Origin: Halorubrum sp. CSM-61
GTDB lineage: Archaea > Halobacteriota > Halobacteria > Halobacteriales > Haloferacaceae
Direction: 5' to 3'
Assembly: GCF_003781945.1 (NCBI RefSeq)
Contig: NZ_RJJW01000004.1
Location: 1-64,000, forward strand
DNA length: 64,000 bases
Shown here: positions 1-8,966 of the stretch, piece after piece
Layout: every line of letters starts with the position of its first letter
How positions within the stretch are numbered: the stretch's first letter is position 1
The notes under the pieces: generated by a model
Told to the model about the DNA's origin: nothing
The model's database searches: none
What the model saw: only the letters and a program-made list of their open reading frames with translations
Made by a program: the position numbers and the translations under genes

Positions 1-630
1 CGGGAATGGCGCGGCCGCGCCATTCCCTTAGAGGGCAAGCAGCTCCGAGCTGTTCTCGATGACCTTGACCGGAAATACATCGATGTGGAGGTCGAAGTCG
101 AATTCAAACGGGGGCCGTACAATGGGACACAGTCGCTGGATACGAAGCGATTTCGCGTCGTCGGCGTCCGCAACGAGGACGCCGACGACTACCACCTGTA
201 CATGACGAATTTAGCTAGGGAGGAGTTCTTTCCGGCGGATTTAGCGGAGATCTACCGCTGTCGGTGGGAAGTTGAGTTGCTGTTCCGGGAGCTGAAGACG
301 CAGTACGAATTGGACGAGTTCGACACGAGTGACGAACACGTGGTGAGGATCTTATTGTACGCAGCGCTGCTGTCGCTGCTTGTAAGCCGCGATCTGTTGG
401 ATCTAGTCACTGAGCAGGCGGATGATGAGCTTGTGTTTCCGACAGAGCGCTGGGCGGCGACCTTCCGGTCGCACGCCCAGCTCATTCTCCACGAACTCGG
501 TGAGTTCCTCGGCTACTCACCGCCGCAGCTGCTCGACCGGCTGATCGAAGACGCTCAAAAGATCCACCAGCAACGACCAATCTTACAAGAGACGCTCGCT
601 ACCGCTACACAACCGAGGTGTGAGACTTAA
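1..630 (+). CDS. ISH8-type (IS4 family) transposase, C-terminal part
   Basis: The reading frame is open from the first base of the window, so the 5' part lies upstream. The protein carries the IS4-family signature Y-(2)-R-(3)-E-(6)-K, seen as YRCRWEVELLFRELK, which includes the catalytic Glu of the DDE transposase. The sequence around it (EWRGRAIPLEGKQ at the left edge, TATQPRCET at the C-terminus) is what I recognise from haloarchaeal ISH8-type transposases of roughly 400+ residues. About 209 residues are visible and the C-terminus looks intact. The enzyme cuts and joins the ends of its own IS. Family assignment is from memory of the family; the DDE motif is seen directly. Confidence 0.88.
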   Translation, partial: REWRGRAIPLEGKQLRAVLDDLDRKYIDVEVEVEFKRGPYNGTQSLDTKRFRVVGVRNEDADDYHLYMTNLAREEFFPADLAEIYRCRWEVELLFRELKTQYELDEFDTSDEHVVRILLYAALLSLLVSRDLLDLVTEQADDELVFPTERWAATFRSHAQLILHELGEFLGYSPPQLLDRLIEDAQKIHQQRPILQETLATATQPRCET

Positions 631-643
631 CTAAAGACGGATG
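1..643 (+). mobile_element. Right part of an ISH8-type insertion sequence
   Basis: This is the DNA carrying the transposase tail. The right boundary is estimated at about 635-645. An unrelated AT-rich reading frame, open from the first codon after a stop at 642-644, begins there, which indicates that the IS interrupted a gene. The left end is outside the window, so terminal repeats and target duplication cannot be checked. Confidence 0.6.
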
Positions 644-644
644 A

Positions 645-1208
645 GCTATTCGGTCAGACACAATTGATAGCGAAGCCGGAGTTGGAAAAGCAACAGAACA
701 GGTCACAAAAGCAATTACTGCGTTAAAGCAAGTTGGGTCGGGAACAGAAATTGAGACAGAAACTCCATTTTCTTTGGATCCAAATGGAATTGAAAACTAT
801 GAACCTGTCATAATTACAGCCACGCATTATGACCAGCTGGCAACCAGGGAATTCCCGAAGTTGCTAACAGGATATTCCGACAACGAATTGCCATATGTGT
901 GCTCAGTATATGATTTAGAATCGATTGTCGAGGTTCTATCCGCCGAAAGGTTGGTAGACTATATCAATGCGAGAAGAACTGAGATTGTTAAAGGTAGAGC
1001 ACATGGTGCAGGGGATGAGGTTGACTTTCTTGAAGCATACCTAGCAGGGGTCCTTCGCACTTCATCGCTGCCTATCCCGTCAACAGAAGAGTCAGAACAA
1101 GCAGGTGTTTCAATTATTAGGAGAATTACAAATTTAGATTCGGGTGCTGGTGAAATACTTGCTGAAAAATATGGTGTTCAAGTAAAATTTGACCCGACTG
1201 CCTATTAG
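645..1208 (+). pseudogene. C-terminal remnant of an unrecognised protein cut by the upstream IS
   Basis: The frame is open from 645 to the stop at 1208. The first ATG is only at 774, and coding-like sequence (GKATEQVTKAITALKQ, then KTETPF-type residues) precedes it, so the N-terminus was probably removed by the ISH8-type insertion. About 187 codons remain. The protein is not strongly acidic and the DNA is clearly richer in A+T than the rest of the window, which suggests recently acquired or plasmid/virus-derived DNA. No domain is recognised. A short surviving ORF starting at 774 could still be translated, but nothing supports function. Confidence 0.6.
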
Positions 1209-1836
1209 GAAGGCAAGGGTTCCGTTTTAACACGGAGACCTACTGAGTAACACCTCTAATTGAATTATAAGTTCGAGTCTGAAAATAGTTTTTGGGAGAG
1301 TATTCCGGGTTGCTAGTAGTGTTCCCGAAACAGGGGTGCACTCGTCCTTCCTCCAAATTGTGATTGAAAAACGTGTTTATCGTTCATACTTGAAAAACAC
1401 ATTGTAGCCAACTATGAGTGGCAGAAGACCAAGATGAAATGGTCTTGACGGGTATGGGTAAATCACAAGGTAGAGATCTACATAAATAATTTTTCATTAG
1501 TTTTATGTCAAATAGAACCGCTTGGTATGGCGAGAGTGCCCTGATTGTGGCTAGAAGCAGAAGGTGAATGAGGGACGATGAACTACCTTATTAAAATGCG
1601 AGAAACCTTTCATGCGTAAGCCCTGTTTTTGAAATCGAATTTGGCAGAGTAGCTCGTAGGTCGGTAATATTTACTGGTTCGAGTGCCGAGGCCGGCGTTC
1701 CGCCACGGTTCTGAGGAAAATTCTCGTCCCCGCACTCGCCACGAACTGACGTTACGACGCTCGTAACCGCGGTAGCCGAAAAATCCGTATGCGACATCGG
1801 GCGACTACTTTTCCGCCTGCGCAGTCCCGAACTGAT
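1209..1836. other. AT-rich intergenic stretch without a recognised gene
   Basis: About 630 bases between the gene remnant and the AI-2E transporter. The first two thirds are AT-rich with stops in all frames. GC content rises again near 1680. I see no RNA gene, clear repeat or complete ORF. A minus-strand frame over 1591-1902 has no haloarchaeal protein character. Confidence 0.6.
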
Positions 1837-2835
1837 ATGCGCCCATCGAAAAGCGTCTTCCTGTTCACCTTTATCGTTCTCCTCGCGCTGACGGTAGCGC
1901 ACGTGTTGCCGTTCCTCAACTTCTTCCTCCTTGCGGTGTTACTAACGGTCCTCTTCTTGCCCGTTCAGAAACGCTTGGAGGACCGGATGGGTGCGGGCAA
2001 ATCGGCCATGGCCATCGTACTCGTGTCGTCGGTCACGGTCGTCCTGCCGTTCGTGTACGTCGTCCGTCAGACCGCGTCGGACGCTATCGGCCTCCTTCGA
2101 GACATTAGCGAGGGGAACGTCACTCTCGCTCCTCTGGAGGAGCGTATCCAGGATCTCGCTGGGAGAAACGTCGACCTCACCAGTTCGCTGCAATCGGCGG
2201 CCAGTGACGTTCAGGTCGACAGTGTGGTGAACGTGGTGGGAGCGATCACCCACACCTCCATCGGTGTGGGGCTGACGCTGTTCCTTTTGTTCTACTTCCT
2301 AAAGGACCGCGAGGAGTTCTTCGAGTGGCTCCGCGCCCGGATGCCGCTGCCCGACGACACACAGAGCGAGTACTACGACGAGCTCGATCGCATCCTGAAA
2401 GCGGTCCTGTTCGGCCACGTCCTCGTCGCGTTGGTACAGGGTCTGCTCGCCGGCCTCGGCCTGATAGTGGTCGGCATCCCGAACGCCACGTTCTGGACGG
2501 CTGTGATGACCGTCCTCTCGCTGCTGCCGATCGTCGGCTCGTTCCTCGTGTGGGGGCCGGCTGCCGTCTACCTCTTCCTGAACGGCCAGCTTACGCTGGC
2601 CGTCGGCCTCTTCGCATGGGGGGCAATCGTTGTCGGCTTTTCCGACGATTACCTCCGACCGATCGTCGTCGATCGGTACGCGAAAATCAACCCGAGCGTC
2701 ATTATCATCGGCGTCCTCGGCGGTATCTACGTCATCGGTTTCATGGGCATCTTCTATGGCCCCGTCGTCATCGGCATGCTCAAAGTGACTGTGGACGCCT
2801 TCGCCGACGAGTTCGCGGTGGAGGAAGTCGACTAG
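1837..2835 (+). CDS. AI-2E family membrane transporter
   Basis: A 332-residue membrane protein of the AI-2E/TqsA-PerM family (UPF0118). Two N-terminal hydrophobic segments (about residues 5-35), a third near 50-70, a soluble loop (about 75-130), and a C-terminal half with four or five helices including the family-typical region around PIVGSFLVWGPAAVYLF and the terminal GIFYGPVVIGMLKV block. Family members are exporters or antiporters of diverse solutes, so the substrate is unknown. I chose the ATG at 1837 because homologues begin just before the first membrane helix. The upstream ATG at 1789 would add 16 polar, non-conserved residues. It stands alone. Confidence 0.85.
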   Translation: MRPSKSVFLFTFIVLLALTVAHVLPFLNFFLLAVLLTVLFLPVQKRLEDRMGAGKSAMAIVLVSSVTVVLPFVYVVRQTASDAIGLLRDISEGNVTLAPLEERIQDLAGRNVDLTSSLQSAASDVQVDSVVNVVGAITHTSIGVGLTLFLLFYFLKDREEFFEWLRARMPLPDDTQSEYYDELDRILKAVLFGHVLVALVQGLLAGLGLIVVGIPNATFWTAVMTVLSLLPIVGSFLVWGPAAVYLFLNGQLTLAVGLFAWGAIVVGFSDDYLRPIVVDRYAKINPSVIIIGVLGGIYVIGFMGIFYGPVVIGMLKVTVDAFADEFAVEEVD

Positions 2836-2886
2836 CGGTCGAACTCCCGCCGCCGGCCGTCGTCCGTTGGGCGTCGAGGGTCGGAG

Positions 2887-3753
2887 TCACTTCAGATACG
2901 GCTCTCGAAGCACCTCTCGCCCGTCCGCGGTCCGGACGGTGATCGTGTCGCCGTCGTCGTCCCAGACCCCGCTCGCGGCGCCCCAGTGGACGTCGGTCTC
3001 GGTGTCGGAGCCGCGACCGCTGTGCAGCGTGACGCTCTGACCGGCGTCGAGGGTGAACCCGTCGGGGAAGGCGAACCGCTCGCCCGCCTCGTTCTCGACG
3101 ACCCAGCCCGAGAGGTCCAGCGCCTCCTCGCCCGTGTTCCGGAACGTCACGTACTCGTCCTCGACGTCGTCTCCGAGCCCCCGCGACTCGTGGATCTCGT
3201 TGAGGACGAACGCGCCCGTCTCGACGGCGCGCGACGACTCCGACATCGCGGTGTCCCGCTCCTCCGGGTCGTCCGGTTCCGCGTCCGCGGTCGGCGTCTC
3301 GCTCTCCTGGGCGGCCTCGTCGGTGCGGACGGCCGTCTCGCTGTCGGCCTGCGTGACGCCGGTCCCGTCCGTCCCCGGGGGCGTCGACTGTTTTTCGTCG
3401 TCGTCGTCGTTCTCGCCCGTGCGTGCATCGGGGGCGTCCGGGTTCTCCGCTCCGCCGTCGTTCGGGTCGGCGATCTCGTCCCTGTCGACGAACTCGTAGG
3501 CCGGCTGACCGTCCCCCCGAGTCGCGGTCTCCCGGTACCGGAGGGCCAGCGATTCGGACTCGAAGCGCTCGAAGAACCGGTCCCACGAGAGCTCTTCGCC
3601 GCGCTCGTCGTCGGGGTCGGCGAGCAGCCGTAGGTCGGCGCCGTCCGCCCCTTCCGCGAGTACCGGAACCGTCTCGTGCTCCTCGCCCCACTCCCGTATC
3701 CGCTCGCGGTCTGTCGTCACCTGCCACGCGGCGCGATCGGTGTCGTCGGACAT
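2887..3753 (-). CDS. Lamin-tail-domain protein with acidic linker
   Basis: A 288-residue acidic protein. Residues about 1-95 form a folded-looking haloarchaeal N-terminal module (WxxTxxxRIxxWxxEH near the start, WDRFFERFESESLALRY in the middle). Residues about 96-175 are a disordered Asp/Glu/Thr linker. Residues about 180-288 form a lamin-tail (LTD) Ig-like domain, recognisable by VLNEIHES, EYVTFRNTGEEALDLSGW and the WDDDGDTITVR strand. LTD domains in prokaryotes are usually protein-binding or surface modules. No signal peptide is seen, so this copy may be cytoplasmic. The N-terminal module has no function I can name. Confidence 0.75.
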   Translation of the reverse strand: MSDDTDRAAWQVTTDRERIREWGEEHETVPVLAEGADGADLRLLADPDDERGEELSWDRFFERFESESLALRYRETATRGDGQPAYEFVDRDEIADPNDGGAENPDAPDARTGENDDDDEKQSTPPGTDGTGVTQADSETAVRTDEAAQESETPTADAEPDDPEERDTAMSESSRAVETGAFVLNEIHESRGLGDDVEDEYVTFRNTGEEALDLSGWVVENEAGERFAFPDGFTLDAGQSVTLHSGRGSDTETDVHWGAASGVWDDDGDTITVRTADGREVLREPYLK

Positions 3754-3870
3754 GGACGCAGCGTTGGGGAGATCATCAGTTAACTACCGACACCGTTTCG
3801 CGATCGGTTCGGCGTTAACGCGGTGTTACTCGGCGTCGTCGCTCGGTCACCGCCCCGCGTCGTCGTTCGA

Positions 3871-5214
3871 TCACCCCTCGGTGTCGTCGCTCGCACTCGT
3901 CACGTAGCGCGTCGGTCGCCGGAGGACGAACTCGCCGAGGAACGAGGCGACGATGGCCTGCGTCTGCACGAAGACGTACGGCCACAGGAGGAGAGGACCC
4001 GCGTACTCCACCGCGTCGCGCCGTTGCCCCTCCCGCGCGTCGACGGCGAGCGTGGCGTACGACGCCGCCAGCGGCGCGAGGAACACGAAGGCCCAGAGCC
4101 GGCCGGCGAGCGCCGGGGGCGCGTACCCGTTCCACCCGACGAGTGCCCCCACTGGTGCGGCGAGGACCAACAGCGGGATCGTCAGGAGCGCCCCGAGCGT
4201 GGCGGCGAAGTCGACGCGAGCGGCGATCCCGGGCGGCCCGGAGAGGAGGTCGGTCCCGAGGTACCGGCGGGCGACCTGCATGCCGCCGCGGGCCCACCGC
4301 TTGCGCTGGTGCCACCAGGCGGAGACGCCGACGGGGTTGCGCTCCGCGGTCACGACGCCGGGATCGACCCTGACCGTGCCGCCGGCGCGCTGGAGGCGGT
4401 AGGCCATGTCGAGGTCCTCGAGGAGGACCGACTCGTCGAACCGTCCCACCGCGTCGAGCGCGGCGCGCCGGACGAACGCCTGTCCGCCGGTGAAGATGGC
4501 GAACCCGCCCAGGCGGTCGCGGGCGACGAACTCGGTCCGCTCGACCAGGTTCCGCTCGACGGTGGCGACGAGCGCGACGAGCGACTCGCGGGGGTTCGTT
4601 CCCCGGCACCGACCCTTCACGCACCACACCGACTCGTCGCCGGCGAACCACCGGACCGCGCGGGCGACCGCGCCGGGTTCCAAGCGCTGGTCGGCGTCCA
4701 ACACCGCGACCACCTCACCGGTGGCCGCCGCCATCGCGTCGTTCGTCGCGCTCGCTTTCCCGCCCGGCGGGGCGGTGCGCTCGACGGCGGTCACCCGCGG
4801 ATCGGCCTCGGCCGCCGCCTCCGCGACCGCCGCCGTCCCGTCGGTCGAGGCCGACTCGTAGCCGACGATCACCTCCAGTCGGTCCGCGGGGTAGTCGACG
4901 CCGGTGCAGGCGTCGATCGTCTCGCCGAGAACGTCGGCCTCGTTGTACGCGGTGACGACGAGGCTGACCGAGGGCCACTCCTCTCGCGGCGGTGCCGCGG
5001 GGGGATCGCGTCGCCCGGCCGCCACCGCCGTCGCGGCGAGGAGCCGACCGCCCGCGGCGGTGCACCCCGCGAGGAGGACGGTGATGAGAACCCGACCGTA
5101 CGCGGGGACGACGAGGGCCGGAGCGACCAGGACCGCGGACAGCGACGCCGCGACGATCCCGGTGGTGACGCTTCGGATCGAGAGGGAGGTCTCGTCGGGG
5201 GTGAGCGTGTCCAC
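3871..5214 (-). CDS. Family 2 membrane glycosyltransferase
   Basis: A 447-residue GT2 enzyme. Two N-terminal hydrophobic segments (about 15-65) precede a GT-A domain with SLVVTAYNEADV (nucleotide binding), VAVLDADQRL (the D-x-D metal site), GGQAF, LLEDLDMAYRLQ (catalytic ED) and QRKRWARGG (QxxRW), followed by three or four C-terminal membrane helices. This is the architecture of processive, membrane-embedded polysaccharide synthases (hyaluronan/cellulose-synthase-like), so it probably makes or exports a glycan at the cytoplasmic face. No other glycan genes are adjacent, so donor and product cannot be assigned. Confidence 0.88.
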   Translation of the reverse strand: MDTLTPDETSLSIRSVTTGIVAASLSAVLVAPALVVPAYGRVLITVLLAGCTAAGGRLLAATAVAAGRRDPPAAPPREEWPSVSLVVTAYNEADVLGETIDACTGVDYPADRLEVIVGYESASTDGTAAVAEAAAEADPRVTAVERTAPPGGKASATNDAMAAATGEVVAVLDADQRLEPGAVARAVRWFAGDESVWCVKGRCRGTNPRESLVALVATVERNLVERTEFVARDRLGGFAIFTGGQAFVRRAALDAVGRFDESVLLEDLDMAYRLQRAGGTVRVDPGVVTAERNPVGVSAWWHQRKRWARGGMQVARRYLGTDLLSGPPGIAARVDFAATLGALLTIPLLVLAAPVGALVGWNGYAPPALAGRLWAFVFLAPLAASYATLAVDAREGQRRDAVEYAGPLLLWPYVFVQTQAIVASFLGEFVLRRPTRYVTSASDDTEG

Positions 5215-5444
5215 GCCGCAGACGACGTGCGCACGCGGCTAATAACCACGCGTCGACGGGTCCGCGAGTCGTTCACTGCGCAGGCGACGTGCTACCGTAT
5301 AGCCCCTCTTCGACGCCTGAACGGGGGGTATACCGAGATACTGCAATTCCGATTAGACCGCGATCGCCGGTACCGAGCACCGTTGCCTTGCGTTTGCAGG
5401 CTCTCACGCTATTTTCGCGCCGCCCCTCCTTCGAGGTGGAACCC

Positions 5445-5951
5445 ATGACAGTATCCAACCTCCGAGACCTGTTCGTTCACGGCCTCGAAGACATCTACTA
5501 CGCCGAAGGGGAGCTGCTCGACGCGCTTCAGACCCTCGAAGACCAGACCGAGGAGAGCGAGATCGCTCAGGCGTTCGCCGAGCACCGCGAGGAGACGCAG
5601 GGCCAGATCGAGCGCCTCGACAAGGTCTTCGAGACGCTCGACATGGTGCCCGATACCGAGGAGTGCGACGGCATCGAGGGCCTGATCAAAGAACACGAGA
5701 CCTTCGTCGAGGAGGAGGACCCCAGCGGGGACGTGCTCACCCTGCACAACCTGATCGCGGGGCAGAAGACCGAACACTACGAGATCGCCGCCTACGGGAA
5801 CCTGGCGCTGCTCGCCGAACGCCTCGGCATGGACGACGTCGGCGACCTGCTTCACGAGAACCTGGAGGAAGAGAAAGAGGCGCTCGACAAGCTCTCCGGG
5901 TTCGTCGACGACTACGACTACGAGAAGGTCACCGAGACCGCGGCGGACTGA
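5445..5951 (+). CDS. DUF892 (YciE/YciF) ferritin-like protein
   Basis: A 168-residue four-helix-bundle protein of the DUF892/YciE-YciF family. It opens with NLRDLFVHGLEDIYYAEGEL and has the paired helix motifs with conserved Glu and His residues (GQKTEHYEIAAYG, EEKEALDKL) that form a di-metal site in ferritin-like folds. Family members are linked to stress and osmotic responses, but the activity is unproven. A GAGGTG Shine-Dalgarno-like sequence lies about 6-11 nt before the ATG at 5445, which decides the start against longer in-frame alternatives. Confidence 0.88.
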   Translation: MTVSNLRDLFVHGLEDIYYAEGELLDALQTLEDQTEESEIAQAFAEHREETQGQIERLDKVFETLDMVPDTEECDGIEGLIKEHETFVEEEDPSGDVLTLHNLIAGQKTEHYEIAAYGNLALLAERLGMDDVGDLLHENLEEEKEALDKLSGFVDDYDYEKVTETAAD

Positions 5952-5993
5952 CGGCGGTCGCGGAGCCTCTCGGCAGACTTCGAGCGCGCGGCG

Positions 5994-5999
5994 TTTTTT
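5994..5999 (+). terminator. Oligo-T terminator after the DUF892 gene
   Basis: A run of six T follows a GC-rich stretch about 40 nt downstream of the stop codon. Archaeal transcription commonly ends at such T-tracts. This is inference from sequence only. Confidence 0.45.
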
Positions 6000-6114
6000 G
6001 TCCGATCGAGTCGGTTCGAGAGCCGCCGGACTGTGATCCGTCGTCGCCGTGACCCACTCACCTCGCTCCGTTGAAACCCGCGGCAATTGATGTCTCTGAC
6101 CCGGTCGCGGTCAA

Positions 6115-6680
6115 TACAGACACAGCGACGAGCGATTTCGGGAGTGGGTATTGCAGATCGGTGCCGGCGAGTAAGTATTTAAACAACTGGGAGCGACAAC
6201 GACATCTCTTATAAAGTGCGATGCAGTCGGCGCGCCTGCGAGCGGCCGCCACCGGCGGCCGCGAGCCAGCCCGCGAGGGAGTCGCTGGCGGCGACAGCCG
6301 CCAGCGACGAGGCTGGGGAGGCGTGAGGCTGCGGTCCCGCGAGCGGAGCGAGCGGGAGCATGGAAGTCGCAGCGCCGAGCGCAGCGAGGCGGCCGTCTTC
6401 CAGCGGTGCGGAGCGGTAGGGGACTCAAAGGGGCAGCCGCTGAGGACGGCTCAGGCGACGCAAGCACCGTAACGAGGGAGCAACGCGACCGAGTGAGGCG
6501 CGCAGCGAGCGTGAGCCGCCCTCAGCGGCTGGGGCTTTGGAGGTGTTCACCGCAAAGCCGCCGTGGGCTTATAAACAGCCGCCAGCAACACCACTCGATC
6601 CCTTATAAACAACCACTCGATAAATGTGCGATACGTACTCCCGTACTCGATCAACAAGCACTCTTCAGCGACCGGGCGTT
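6115..6680 (+). repeat. Dispersed hairpin element, copy A
   Basis: First of four copies of a non-coding element. The left end has the outer box TACAGACACAG (from 6115) and the inner box CGGGAGTGGGTATTGCAG. The right end carries the same inner box inverted (CTCCCGTACTCGATC near 6639-6652) and shares CAGCGACCGG with copy D. Inside are TATTTAAAC and CTTATAAA TATA-like boxes, two hairpins (9-bp arms 6242-6250/6254-6262; 12-bp arms 6281-6292/6297-6308), the conserved GACTCAAAGGGGCAG, and a long stem with arms 6435-6452 and 6513-6530 closed by CTCAAAG/CTTTGGAG. Downstream the CTTATAAAC box occurs twice more. No protein of haloarchaeal character is encoded. Confidence 0.85.
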
Positions 6681-6690
6681 TCAGCCCGGT
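6671..6690. repeat. Short hairpin at the right edge of copy A
   Basis: Perfect inverted repeat ACCGGGC/GCCCGGT with a 6-nt loop (GTTTCA), followed by CTGAAGAACGGGATT. This arrangement resembles the subterminal hairpins of haloarchaeal IS200/IS605-type elements, but no tnpA or tnpB is nearby. It could equally be a terminator for the element or for the minus-strand dehydrogenase gene ending at 6804. Confidence 0.4.
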
Positions 6691-6803
6691 TTATACCTGA
6701 AGAACGGGATTTTGACAGAGCCGCTCGCATCAGCGATCGAACGGCGGGACGGCCACCGGCACCGCGCGTCCGAGAGCGTCGGCGGCCTCGGATCACCCCC
6801 TCC

Positions 6804-7973
6804 CTACGGCTCCAGAACGACCTTGATACAGCCGTCGTCCTTCCGATCGAACTTGTCGTACAGCTCCGGGCCTTTCTCCAGCGGAGCCCGGTCCGTGACG
6901 ATGAAGGAGGGGTCGATGTCGCCGTCCTCGATCCGCGCTAAGAGCGGGTCGAGGTAGCGCTGGACGTGCGTCTGCCCCGACTTGATCGTCAGGGCCTTGT
7001 TCATCACCGAGCCGAACGGGAGGTTGTCGACGCGACCGACGTACACGCCCGGAACCGAGACCGTTCCGCCCTTCCTGCAGGACTTTATCGCCTGCCGGAG
7101 CACGTGGGGGCTGTCGTCCTCGAGGTGCGCTCGCTGCTTGACGCGGTCGGAAACCCCGCTCAGGCCGGTCCCGTGCGCCTCGGTGCCGACCGCGTCGATG
7201 CACCCGTCCGGCCCGCGGTCGCCGGTCATCTCCATCAGCCGGTCGTACACGTCCTCCTCCTCGAAGTGGATCGTCTCCGCGTCGCCGTGTTCGCGGGCCA
7301 TCTCGAGGCGCTCGGGGACCCGGTCGATCGCCACGACGCGCTCGGCGCCGAGCATTCGGGCGCTCTGGACGGCGAACTGTCCGACCGGTCCGCACCCCCA
7401 GACGGCGACGGTGTCGTTCTCCTCGATGTCGGCGTTCTCCGCGGCCATGTAGCCGGTCGGGAAGACGTCCGAGAGGAACAGGACCTCCTCGTCGGAGAGC
7501 CCCGAATCGACCGTGATCGGCCCCACGTCGGCGTAGGGGACCCGGAGGTACTCCGCCTGCGCGCCCGCGTATCCGCCCGTGAGGTGCGAGTAGCCGTACA
7601 GGCCCGCGGGCGACTGGCCCATCATCTTCCGGGCCATCTCCGCGTTCGGGTTGGAGTTGTCACACAGCGAGTAGAGATCGCTCTCGCAGAACCAGCACGA
7701 CCCGCAGCTGATCGTGAAGGGGACGACGACTCGGTCGCCCTCTTCGAGGGTCTCGACGTCGCTGCCGACCTCGACCACCTCGCCCATGGGCTCGTGACCG
7801 ATCACGTCGCCCTCTCGCATCGAGGGCATCTTCCCGTTGTAGAGGTGGAGGTCCGACCCGCAGATCGCGGTGGCCGTGATCTCGATTATCGCGTCGTTCG
7901 GATTGACGATCTCGGGCCGCGGGACGTTCTCGACTCGTACGTCCTCCTTCCCGTGCCAGGTGAGTGCTCTCAT
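6804..7973 (-). CDS. Zinc-dependent alcohol/formaldehyde-type dehydrogenase
   Basis: A 389-residue medium-chain dehydrogenase. Catalytic zinc ligands Cys38 (AICGSDLH) and His60-Glu61 (GHEPMGE) are present, as is the structural-zinc loop [15 protein letters not shown] and a Rossmann motif GCGPVGQ. Length and the long insertion after the Rossmann fold match the glutathione-dependent formaldehyde dehydrogenase-like subgroup common in haloarchaea. The real substrate is unknown. I start at the ATG at 7973. The longer frame from 8006 would place the Shine-Dalgarno-like GAGGAGGAT inside the gene. It lies 13 nt downstream of the SRPBCC gene, so the two are probably co-transcribed. Confidence 0.88.
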   Translation of the reverse strand: MRALTWHGKEDVRVENVPRPEIVNPNDAIIEITATAICGSDLHLYNGKMPSMREGDVIGHEPMGEVVEVGSDVETLEEGDRVVVPFTISCGSCWFCESDLYSLCDNSNPNAEMARKMMGQSPAGLYGYSHLTGGYAGAQAEYLRVPYADVGPITVDSGLSDEEVLFLSDVFPTGYMAAENADIEENDTVAVWGCGPVGQFAVQSARMLGAERVVAIDRVPERLEMAREHGDAETIHFEEEDVYDRLMEMTGDRGPDGCIDAVGTEAHGTGLSGVSDRVKQRAHLEDDSPHVLRQAIKSCRKGGTVSVPGVYVGRVDNLPFGSVMNKALTIKSGQTHVQRYLDPLLARIEDGDIDPSFIVTDRAPLEKGPELYDKFDRKDDGCIKVVLEP

Positions 7974-7986
7974 TGGTGGATCCTCC

Positions 7987-8763
7987 TCATAGCAGATCTC
8001 CCGCACCGCGGCCCGAGGGGTTCCCCTCGAGCGTCGCGATCTCCCCGCTCTCGACGAGGCTCTTGAACCGACCCAACGCGTGGCCGGCGAGCGTCTCGGG
8101 GACGACGTCCAGTCGCTCTAGCGTCGCGGCTCCGAGCGTCTCGCCCGGCGGCTCGAACGTGAGCGACAGGGAGACGACCGTACCGCGGCCGCCGGGCGCC
8201 GGTCGGAACCGGACCGAGCCGCCGTTCGACGCCGACGCGTCGCCCGTCGTCTCCCAGCGGACGAGCGCTCCCGGCTCCGCCTCGACGATCCGAGTCTCCC
8301 AGGAGAACTCTGCGTCGGCCGGGCCGGAAACCGTCCAGCGGTGACGGTCCTCGTCGATCGGCGTGACCTCCGCGAAGTGGCCCATCACCTGAGACAACAC
8401 GTCCGGATCGCGCCAGGCGTCGTAGAGTTCGTCCGGGGACTCGCCGATCGTCACCGAGCGGCTGAAAGCCGCCGTTTCGGCCCGATCGACCTTGGGCAGC
8501 CGATTCAGGTGCCGAGCGATACCCGTCCGATCGAGACCGACGCCGCCCAACAGCGTCCGGGCGAGGACGCCGACGCCGACGAGTGCCAGTACGAGCCCCC
8601 GGGCGGACCGCCGCCGGATCCCCCGGAGGAGGAGCATCGCACCGACGCCGAGGGAGGCCGCCCGCTTCGCTCGGTCGCCGGCGACTCCCGTCTCCGGCGA
8701 CGGGGACGACCGTTGGGGCTCGATCGATCGATCGCGCCTCTCGTTCCGCTGTTCTGTGGTCAT
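7987..8763 (-). CDS. SRPBCC (cyclase/dehydrase-like) protein with N-terminal membrane segment
   Basis: A 258-residue protein. Residues 1-35 are polar. Residues about 35-75 are hydrophobic ([30 protein letters not shown]), likely one or two membrane segments. Residues about 95-235 form a START/SRPBCC fold recognisable by [18 protein letters not shown] and the [17 protein letters not shown] and [14 protein letters not shown] strands. Such domains bind hydrophobic ligands. The same pairing with a zinc dehydrogenase is seen in other haloarchaea and bacteria, suggesting a shared small-molecule pathway. The start is the first ATG after stops; longer frames only read through the antisense of the neighbouring gene. 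Confidence 0.8.
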   Translation of the reverse strand: MTTEQRNERRDRSIEPQRSSPSPETGVAGDRAKRAASLGVGAMLLLRGIRRRSARGLVLALVGVGVLARTLLGGVGLDRTGIARHLNRLPKVDRAETAAFSRSVTIGESPDELYDAWRDPDVLSQVMGHFAEVTPIDEDRHRWTVSGPADAEFSWETRIVEAEPGALVRWETTGDASASNGGSVRFRPAPGGRGTVVSLSLTFEPPGETLGAATLERLDVVPETLAGHALGRFKSLVESGEIATLEGNPSGRGAGDLL

Positions 8764-8966
8764 TTGAAGGGGTCCTCGTTTCGGTCGTCGCGTCCGTCGC
8801 GCACGCAGTCCGATACGACACCCCGTAGGTGGGGAGCGACCGGATTGAGCGGTGTGGCTGCAACTGCAAGGGATCGTGTCGACCGGAGGAATAATGCGGG
8901 GCTCCGGCGACGAACCCCGCCGGCTACCGCAGGTTCTGCGGGACGAGAGCCGGCCCGCGGAGCCAG

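Noticed and set aside
1262-1285. GTTCGAGTC-like T-loop motif considered as tRNA
   Set aside because: No acceptor or anticodon stem can be built around it and no CCA-proximal pairing is present.
6406-6957. Open frames across repeat copies (for example 6406-6957, 14292-14711, 24355-24627, 57004-57426) with shared peptides such as DSKGQ and GLWR
   Set aside because: They look conserved only because the repeat is dispersed. The residues are Arg/Ser/Pro-rich, frames and stops differ between copies, and the DNA conservation follows the stem, not codons.
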